From contig JAGHDS010000056.1 in NCBI GenBank assembly GCA_021159845.1, positions 1 through 11,986 of the forward strand: a stretch of 11,986 nucleotides of DNA. Direction: 5' to 3'. Below, piece by piece: positions 7,400 to 11,986 of this stretch. A program made the translations under genes and the position numbers. Source of the DNA: Anaerolineae bacterium (GTDB taxonomy: Bacteria; Chloroflexota; Anaerolineae; DUEN01). The first letter of the stretch is position 1; each line of letters starts with the position of its first letter. The notes beneath the pieces were generated by a model. It did not search any database and had not been told where the DNA came from. It saw nothing but the letters and a program-made list of their open reading frames with translations.

Positions 7400-8358
7400 A
7401 ATCGTCTCCTTGCATCTGGATTTACGTCGCTGATGTGAGATATGCGCACTTGCGACAGCAAACGCTCAACATCGCCTCGCCGCCCAACACCTGTGCCCTC
7501 CTGGGCGGCCGTAGCTGTCCCGCACGCCGTCGCCCACTGCGCCATCTCTACCAGGCCAGCACCCTGGCTCCAGGCGTAGGCCAGCCCGGCCAGAAAAGCA
7601 TCCCCGGCCCCGATGGGACTGCCGGTCGCGACCATCGGTGGTATGGCTTCCACGATCCCTGAACGGCTTGCTAACAATGCCCCTGCCTCGCCCCGCGTGA
7701 GGGCAACTATCTCGATGCCGCGAGATTGTAACTCCCGCACCGCGGCGACTTGCTCGTCCAGGCTTGTGATGGGGCGTCCAAGCAAAGCCTCCGCCTCGTC
7801 CACATTGGGTTTGATGAGGAAAGGCGTGGCTTTTACCCCCGCGCGCAACGCGTCACCGCTGGTATCGAGAGCGGCATAGGCATCAGCTTGGCGCACCAGC
7901 CGGATGAGCTGAGCGTAGAAGTCTGTAGGTGCACCAGGGGGCAGGCTGCCGCAGAATATCCATAGATCCCCTGGCCGGACACGCCGCTGGATTCGGGCGA
8001 GGATCTCTCGAATATCGTCCACCACGAGCGTCGGGCCTGGCTCATTGATCTTGGTATATAGGCCAGGATCGGACTCATACAGGGTGATATTGGATCGCGT
8101 CTCTCCTTCAACCCACACCAGTTCGGCCTCGATGCCAAGCGTCCGCAGCCCATCCGCCAGCGTCTGACCAGTGCCGCCCGCCACGACACCGAAGGCTAAG
8201 CTCGACGTGCCCAAGGCGAGAAGTGCTCTGGAGACGTTGAAACCCTTTCCCCCAACGTCCAGCCGGACCACCTGGACGCGATTCAGCGCACCATGTTCCA
8301 GTCGGGGGATTCTCAGTGTCTTATCCAGGGACGGGTTCAACGTGACGGTTACGATCAC
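7396..8358 (-). CDS. PfkB-family hexose-phosphate kinase, 1-phosphofructokinase-like
   Basis: This 320-residue ribokinase-fold enzyme is of the 1-phosphofructokinase/tagatose-6-phosphate kinase group and would make fructose 1,6-bisphosphate (or tagatose 1,6-bisphosphate) with ATP. Signatures are MIVTVTLNPSLDKT at the N-terminus, GGKGFNVSRAL (36-46), CGSLPPG (136-142), KPNVDEAE (183-190) and the anion-hole motif with the catalytic base, GSPIGAGDAFLAG (246-258, Asp253). The length is normal. It starts at GTG, with GAGG 7 bases upstream, and this GTGA overlaps the dehydrogenase stop by 4 bases; its own stop overlaps the E1 start by 4 bases, so translation is probably coupled on both sides. Since the gene before it should yield fructose 6-phosphate, the true substrate may be fructose 6-phosphate rather than fructose 1-phosphate; sequence alone does not settle this. 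Confidence 0.9.
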   Translation of the reverse strand: MIVTVTLNPSLDKTLRIPRLEHGALNRVQVVRLDVGGKGFNVSRALLALGTSSLAFGVVAGGTGQTLADGLRTLGIEAELVWVEGETRSNITLYESDPGLYTKINEPGPTLVVDDIREILARIQRRVRPGDLWIFCGSLPPGAPTDFYAQLIRLVRQADAYAALDTSGDALRAGVKATPFLIKPNVDEAEALLGRPITSLDEQVAAVRELQSRGIEIVALTRGEAGALLASRSGIVEAIPPMVATGSPIGAGDAFLAGLAYAWSQGAGLVEMAQWATACGTATAAQEGTGVGRRGDVERLLSQVRISHISDVNPDARRRL

Positions 8359-9560
8359 AAGGTCGCCTCGGGTGGTGATGATGGCATTTTCCCCTCCTTC
8401 AGCGCCTCGTATCTGGGCCGAATCATCACGGCCAGATTACCATGAGGGGACAAACCGCATACCTCGTTCAGAACCTGATCCAATCCCCCGGCCTTCAGGC
8501 GAGCCTGTAACTCCTGCGCTTGAGGGTCCGATGGCTCATCATAGAGCAACGCGGCTGCTATGCCCCAGGCCAGGGCTTCCGGAGAGACATCGTGGCGCAG
8601 GCAGAGAGTTGCCGCGCCCACCAGCCGATCGGACGGCGCTAGTTTGCGGAGCGGATCGCGAGCCAGGCGAGAGATGGGGTCCCCCAGGTGCCGGTTTGTG
8701 AATCGGACCAGGAGATCCTGTATATCGCGCTCCAGCTTGTCTGGATCAAAGGCGTATTCCACTGCCAGGGCCTTGGCGGACTCCTGCATGGCCTTCTGGA
8801 CCCAAGGCCTTATCAGGGGATCGTCCAGTGCCTCGTAGCCATAGATGTACTCCCGCTGATAGCCAAGGTAAGCCAGCACGGCGTGTCCCGCGTTGTGAAG
8901 GTACAACTTCCAATCCACCCAGGCCACAAAGTGATCGCGCGGCTCCAATCCGGAGATCTCGGGGATGGGTCCTACGAAGCCGTTGCGGTCCACGGGCAGA
9001 TGGTAGTACGGTTCGGCCACGATCAGCGTGGGGTCGGCCGCCTTCTCCTCAGGCGGTGGGCTGGTCACCATGCGGGCGACGACACTCATCACCAGACCGA
9101 CATTTCGCTCCAGATAGGGATGGAGTCTGGTGGGTAAATGCTGACGGATCGCCCCGCGGAGGACGTCCGCCGCGTTCCTCAAGTTCTCGCAGATGATGAT
9201 GTTCAAAGGTGCACCCGGCCGCTCCTCGGCCCGTTGAACCAGGCCAATCGCGATCTGCTCCGCCAACACAGGAAGGGCACGAGCACCCACCGCTGTGACG
9301 GCAACATCGGCTTTTACCAGTGCGCGGGCCACGGCGGAGTGGTCCTTGACGTAGATGCCCCGAGCGGGCCCGATGTGCAGGTCCTGGACACGATCAATAC
9401 CCGCCAAACGTAGCGTATACCCGTTGTGAGCGTTGATGGCCCGGAGGAGTTCGCGGTCTATGTCTACGAAGGTCAGCGCGTAGTCTGACTCGTGGAGCAA
9501 ATGCCCAAGGAATCCACGACCAACATTTCCTGCCCCAAAGATGACAGCACTTTTCCTCAA
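8355..9560 (-). CDS. mtlD: Mannitol-1-phosphate 5-dehydrogenase-like polyol dehydrogenase
   Basis: This is a 401-residue member of the polyol-specific long-chain dehydrogenase family, closest by eye to MtlD, which interconverts mannitol 1-phosphate and fructose 6-phosphate with NAD. The Rossmann motif GAGNVGRG is at residues 9-16, followed by FVDID (31-35). The cofactor/substrate segment CENLRNA is at 124-130, the catalytic signature KLYLHNAGHA at 218-227 (Lys218, Asn223, His226), and RFTNRHLGDPISRLARDPLRKL (286-307) is typical of MtlD. The TTG at 9560 is preferred: AAAGGGG stands 7 bases before it and the Rossmann strand begins at once. The in-frame GTG at 9623 would add 21 poorly fitting residues and lies only about five bases after the predicted transcription start. 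It is the first gene of the minus-strand run and overlaps the kinase by 4 bases. A related activity on another hexitol phosphate or uronate is possible. Confidence 0.88.
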   Translation of the reverse strand: MRKSAVIFGAGNVGRGFLGHLLHESDYALTFVDIDRELLRAINAHNGYTLRLAGIDRVQDLHIGPARGIYVKDHSAVARALVKADVAVTAVGARALPVLAEQIAIGLVQRAEERPGAPLNIIICENLRNAADVLRGAIRQHLPTRLHPYLERNVGLVMSVVARMVTSPPPEEKAADPTLIVAEPYYHLPVDRNGFVGPIPEISGLEPRDHFVAWVDWKLYLHNAGHAVLAYLGYQREYIYGYEALDDPLIRPWVQKAMQESAKALAVEYAFDPDKLERDIQDLLVRFTNRHLGDPISRLARDPLRKLAPSDRLVGAATLCLRHDVSPEALAWGIAAALLYDEPSDPQAQELQARLKAGGLDQVLNEVCGLSPHGNLAVMIRPRYEALKEGKMPSSPPEATL

Positions 9561-9567
9561 AAGGTTA

Positions 9568-9574
9568 CCCCTTT
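9568..9574 (-). promoter_or_regulatory. Ribosome binding site supporting a TTG start of the polyol dehydrogenase
   Basis: On the minus strand AAAGGGG lies 7 bases before the TTG at 9560. No comparable site precedes the GTG at 9623 at a workable distance. The site overlaps a GGTTACC copy (plus strand 9563-9569), the same motif found in the upstream operator-like palindrome. Confidence 0.65.
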
Positions 9575-9589
9575 GCCATCCAGCGATCC

Positions 9590-9627
9590 GTAAGTGGTAA
9601 CCGTAACATATCAGGTTACTCACTTAC
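9590..9627 (-). promoter_or_regulatory. Operator-like palindrome or leader hairpin at the polyol operon start
   Basis: The plus-strand half GTAAGTGGTAACC (9590-9602) is mirrored by GGTTACTCACTTAC (9614-9627), differing only by one inserted T, around an 11-base centre. The palindrome begins where transcription from the TATAAT at 9640-9635 would start, the classical place for a repressor operator. A further GGTTACC at 9563-9569 lies 33 bases from the GGTAACC at 9596-9602, about three helical turns, and could be a second half-site. As RNA the same sequence would form a hairpin in the leader. The binding protein is not in the window. Confidence 0.7.
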
Positions 9628-9634
9628 CCTTCCC

Positions 9635-9664
9635 ATTATATCTTAGCATATCCATCATCGGCAA
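9635..9664 (-). promoter_or_regulatory. Promoter of the polyol dehydrogenase-kinase-E1-E2 operon
   Basis: On the minus strand a perfect -10 box TATAAT (9640 down to 9635) lies 18 bases after TTGCCG (9664 down to 9659), which matches four of six consensus -35 bases. Transcription would start near 9628, giving a leader of about 68 bases before the TTG start, with the palindrome at its very beginning. A sigma-70-type promoter is inferred. Confidence 0.7.
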
Positions 9665-9838
9665 ACGCCCGGGTGCATTTCAAACGGGTGGCGAGATGCG
9701 GGTGCAGGTACTGAATGGAGTGGGATGCCTGATAGCAGGGAGACACGAGAGATTGAGCGCGTCTCTATCCGCATCGTTCACTGGATGCCAATAGGCCCCA
9801 GTGAGAGAAACAGTGAACAATTACTCAAATATGCGCCG
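9665..9838. other. Divergent intergenic region with repeated CAGTGA sites
   Basis: No gene is supported here. A 66-codon plus-strand frame spanning 9594-9794 has no ribosome site and crosses the palindrome. Near the right end TCACTGG (9778-9784) is inverted relative to CCAGTGA (9798-9804), and CAGTGA recurs at 9811-9816, a direct repeat at 12-base spacing. They lie 23-61 bases upstream of the -35 box at 9839, a position suited to a regulator of the threonine synthase promoter. Confidence 0.4.
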
Positions 9839-9867
9839 TTGACAAAGCAGAGGCGCGATGATACCAT
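9839..9867 (+). promoter_or_regulatory. Extended -10 promoter of the threonine synthase operon
   Basis: A perfect TTGACA (9839-9844) is followed, after exactly 17 bases, by TACCAT (9862-9867), which matches four of six -10 bases and is preceded by TGA at 9859-9861, an extended -10 TGn element. The start of transcription would be near 9874, giving a leader of about 30 bases with AGGTGA before the ATG. Confidence 0.72.
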
Positions 9868-9904
9868 TAGCCACGCTTTATCCTGAGAATGGCAGGTGAC
9901 TCGT

Positions 9905-11242
9905 ATGGCGTACTCGGCATGGTTCCAGTGCATTCACGGCTGTCCTGGCCGCTATTCTCTGTATGACGTGATTTACCAGTGCCCTAAGTGTGGTGGGTTG
10001 CTGGAGGTTGCCCATGACGTTGAAGCGTTGAAAGATCGCAGCCCCGCGGCGTGGATGCAATTGTTCGAGCAGCGGGCTCATACCACACAGTGGCCCTATG
10101 GATCCGGCGTATGGGGCAAGAAGGAGTGGATTGTGCCCGATATTGACGACGACAATATCGTATCCATGTACGAAGGGCATACGAACCTCTTTTGGGCTGA
10201 ACGCCTGGGCAGGCAGATCGGTCTGCCGGACCTGTGGGTGAAACTGTGTGGGAACAGCCATACGGGATCGTTCAAAGACCTGGGGATGACGGTGTTGGTC
10301 AGCGTCGTTCGCCAGATGATCGCGCAGTGGAAGCCCATCCAGCCGGTGGCCTGTGCCTCCACTGGGGATACGTCCCCCTCACTGGCCGCTTATGCGGCGG
10401 CAGCAGGGATTCCTGCGATCGTTTTTCTCCCACGCGGCAAGGTGAGCACGGCCCAGCTCATCCAACCGATCTCTAACGGCGCCCTGGTCCTGGCTCTGGA
10501 TACCGATTTCGATGGCTGTATGCGCATCGTCCAGGAAGTGACTGAGGATGAGACGATCTATCTGGCTAATTCGATGAATTCCCTGCGCATTGAGGGGCAG
10601 AAGACGGTGGGCATCGAGATCGTGCAGCAATTTGATTGGGCGGTGCCGGATTGGATCATCATCCCAGTGGGCAACCTGGGCAACATCACGGCGCTGGGCA
10701 AGGGGCTCCTGCTTATGAGGGAGTTGGGGTTGATCAACAAGCTCCCCCGGCTGGTGGCAGCCCAGGCGGCCAAGGCCAACCCGCTGTATCAGAGCTATCT
10801 AAAGGGATTCCGCGAGAAAGTGGTGGTGAAGGCTCAGGAGACGTTGGCCTCGGCGATTCAGATCGGTAATCCGGTAAGCTACGAGAAGGCCGTGCGAGTC
10901 CTGCAGCAGTTCGACGGTGTGGTGGAGCAGGCAACTGAAAACGAGCTGGCTAACGCGGCTGCCATCGCGGACAGGACAGGGATGTACACCTGCCCGCATA
11001 CCGGCGTGGCATTGGCGGTGCTATTTAAACTCGTGCGCCGGGGAGTGATCAAGGGAAATGACCGGGTGGTCGTCATCTCTACCGCCCATGGGCTGAAATT
11101 CACCCAGTTCAAACTGGGATATCACGAGAACACGCTTGACGACGTGGAGGCCATACATGCTAACCCGCCCGTATATCTTCCCGCCAACGTCCAGGTCGTG
11201 AGGGACGCGATCGCCCGGCGTTTAGATGAGATGGCTCAGTGA
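9905..11242 (+). CDS. thrC: Threonine synthase with N-terminal zinc-ribbon-like segment
   Basis: This 445-residue fold-type II pyridoxal-phosphate enzyme would convert O-phosphohomoserine to threonine and phosphate. The N-terminus has two cysteine pairs, Cys9/Cys13 (CIHGC) and Cys26/Cys29 (CPKC), that look like a zinc ribbon and occur in one branch of the threonine synthases. The substrate-phosphate segment begins YEGHTNLFWAERLG (89-102), the PLP lysine is Lys124 in SHTGSFKDLGMT, CASTGDTSPSLAAYAA follows (150-165), and the PLP phosphate loop is GNLGN (256-260). The C-terminal ISTAHGLKFTQFK (391-403) is also typical. The ATG at 9905 is chosen since AGGTGA (9894-9899) stands just upstream; a GTG three codons earlier lies within that site. 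It is divergent from the polyol operon, has its own promoter, and its stop overlaps the next gene's start by 4 bases. A sulfur-transfer variant of the family cannot be excluded. Confidence 0.93.
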   Translation: MAYSAWFQCIHGCPGRYSLYDVIYQCPKCGGLLEVAHDVEALKDRSPAAWMQLFEQRAHTTQWPYGSGVWGKKEWIVPDIDDDNIVSMYEGHTNLFWAERLGRQIGLPDLWVKLCGNSHTGSFKDLGMTVLVSVVRQMIAQWKPIQPVACASTGDTSPSLAAYAAAAGIPAIVFLPRGKVSTAQLIQPISNGALVLALDTDFDGCMRIVQEVTEDETIYLANSMNSLRIEGQKTVGIEIVQQFDWAVPDWIIIPVGNLGNITALGKGLLLMRELGLINKLPRLVAAQAAKANPLYQSYLKGFREKVVVKAQETLASAIQIGNPVSYEKAVRVLQQFDGVVEQATENELANAAAIADRTGMYTCPHTGVALAVLFKLVRRGVIKGNDRVVVISTAHGLKFTQFKLGYHENTLDDVEAIHANPPVYLPANVQVVRDAIARRLDEMAQ

Positions 11243-11841
11243 TCCAGGAACATAGCCTGTTTCTACGTGGCCCCCGCGTTGTGCTGCGGCCATTCCGAGA
11301 GCTGGATCTGCCTTTCGCACTGGTATGGTACCAGGACAAGGAGGTACTGCGCCTGTGTGAGGGGAGTGGCATCGTCGCTCGCAGCGTGGGGGATATTCGT
11401 CCCATCTATGAGTACCTGTCCCAGCACGGCTATCTCTTCATCATCGAAGTCACGGGGGAGGTGATCGGTGAAGTCTGCCTGGAGCGTATGAATCTCCCGT
11501 GGGTCCGCGATCTCTACCCAGGGGAGCGTATCTACAGGTTGCCGATCATGATCGGTGACAGACGGTACTGGGGGCAGGGTTATGGGACGGAGACCGTCGA
11601 GCTACTGCTAGCCTTTGGCTTCGAGAGATTGGAGGCGGACCGATTCTATATCCCTGGGGTATGGGGATTTAACCAGCGTGCCCTGCGACTATGGCGCCGG
11701 TTAGGCTTTCGAGAGGTGACTTCTCGCCCGGTCATCCTGGACCGGTGGGGGCGCATTGACGAGACGGATGAGATCGACTTCACGCTCACGCGAGAGGAAT
11801 GGATGGCCCGGCGACACGGGAGCAAGGCAGGCGATGAGTGA
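11239..11841 (+). CDS. GNAT family N-acetyltransferase
   Basis: This 200-residue protein belongs to the RimJ/RimL/aminoglycoside-6'-type branch of the GNAT acetyl-CoA-dependent acetyltransferases. The N-terminal LRGPRVVLRPFRELDLPFAL is usual for the branch. The acetyl-CoA pyrophosphate-binding motif is seen as YWGQGYGTE (110-118), and the C-terminal FNQRALRLWRRLGFREV (144-160) is the typical motif B segment. The acyl acceptor cannot be named; small amines, amino acids and protein N-termini are all used in the family. It starts at GTG, within a GTGA overlap with the threonine synthase stop, with only a weak upstream ribosome site, so translation is likely coupled. Its own end overlaps the next gene's ATG by 8 bases, placing all three in one operon. 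Confidence 0.88.
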   Translation: MIQEHSLFLRGPRVVLRPFRELDLPFALVWYQDKEVLRLCEGSGIVARSVGDIRPIYEYLSQHGYLFIIEVTGEVIGEVCLERMNLPWVRDLYPGERIYRLPIMIGDRRYWGQGYGTETVELLLAFGFERLEADRFYIPGVWGFNQRALRLWRRLGFREVTSRPVILDRWGRIDETDEIDFTLTREEWMARRHGSKAGDE

Positions 11842-11986
11842 TCTAAGACGCTATCACCGTCAGATGCTGTTCGCCGCGCTCGGCGAACCGGGACAGCGCC
11901 GCCTGATCGATGCTCGTGTGGCCGTGATCGGGTGCGGGGCCGTCGGTGGGTTCATCGCGGGCCACCTGGCGCGGGCCGGTGTAGGA
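11834..11986 (+). CDS. ThiF/MoeB/HesA family E1-like adenylyltransferase, 3'-truncated
   Basis: Only the first 51 residues are in the window; the frame stays open to the last base. The start MSDLRRYHRQMLFAALGEPGQRRL fits the family pattern RYxRQxxLxxxGxxGQxxL, and RVAVIGCGAVGGFIAGHLARAGVG (28-51) is the nucleotide-binding Rossmann segment with GxGxxG spacing. Members adenylate the C-terminus of a ubiquitin-like sulfur carrier (ThiS, MoaD) or, in TcdA, a tRNA base. The subfamily cannot be decided without the rest. The ATG at 11834 lies 7 bases after AAGG (11823-11826) and overlaps the acetyltransferase stop by 8 bases. Its presence in a threonine synthase operon hints at sulfur or amino acid metabolism, which is inference only. 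Confidence 0.85.
   Translation, partial: MSDLRRYHRQMLFAALGEPGQRRLIDARVAVIGCGAVGGFIAGHLARAGVG

Noticed and set aside
8355..9623. Longer version of the polyol dehydrogenase from the GTG at 9623
   Set aside because: The extra 21 residues precede the Rossmann strand, the GTG lies almost at the predicted transcription start, and the TTG at 9560 has a good ribosome site.
9594..9794. Small plus-strand frame of 66 codons in the divergent intergenic region
   Set aside because: No ribosome site, no recognisable domain, and it crosses the promoter and palindrome of the polyol operon.

Overview
The window is about 12 kb of moderately GC-rich bacterial DNA, densely coded, with many 4-base start/stop overlaps and several GTG or TTG starts. 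It holds ten protein genes, two of them cut by the window edges. No rRNA, tRNA, mobile element or CRISPR array was seen. The gene mix (a fused E1 alpha-beta 2-oxoacid dehydrogenase, a site-2 protease with C-terminal CBS domains, a separate-subunit type aconitase X) would fit a Chloroflexota-like or other deep-branching, perhaps thermophilic, bacterium. That placement is an inference, because no marker gene is present.

Left part (1-2550, plus strand): the C-terminal five sixths of an aconitase X large subunit is followed by a FabF-type beta-ketoacyl-ACP synthase. The synthase ends at a strong stem-loop that looks like a bidirectional terminator shared with the convergent gene to its right.

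Middle part (2615-9664, minus strand, read right to left): a promoter with a palindromic operator-like element at 9590-9664 drives a tightly packed run. Its genes are a mannitol-1-phosphate 5-dehydrogenase-like enzyme, a PfkB-type sugar-phosphate kinase (1-phosphofructokinase-like), a fused E1 alpha-beta 2-oxoacid dehydrogenase and an E2 lipoyl acyltransferase. The first three overlap by 4 bases each and E2 follows E1 after 16 bases. The set could take a hexitol phosphate to fructose phosphate, then fructose 1,6-bisphosphate, and separately convert pyruvate (or another 2-oxoacid) to an acyl-CoA. No E3, transporter or regulator is visible. After E2 comes a 15-bp RNA-type hairpin and then an M50 site-2 protease with two CBS domains.

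Right part (9839-11986, plus strand, divergent from the sugar operon): a good extended -10 promoter precedes a threonine synthase with an N-terminal four-cysteine zinc-ribbon-like segment. A GNAT acetyltransferase follows with a 4-base overlap, and then the start of a ThiF/MoeB/HesA-type E1-like protein with an 8-base overlap, cut by the window end.

I saw no clearly new defence or mobile system. The most interesting items are the operator-like palindrome, the sugar-to-acetyl-CoA operon layout, the fused E1 with a histidine-rich insertion, the E2 with two subunit-binding domains, the RNA-type hairpin after E2, and the threonine synthase/GNAT/ThiF cluster.
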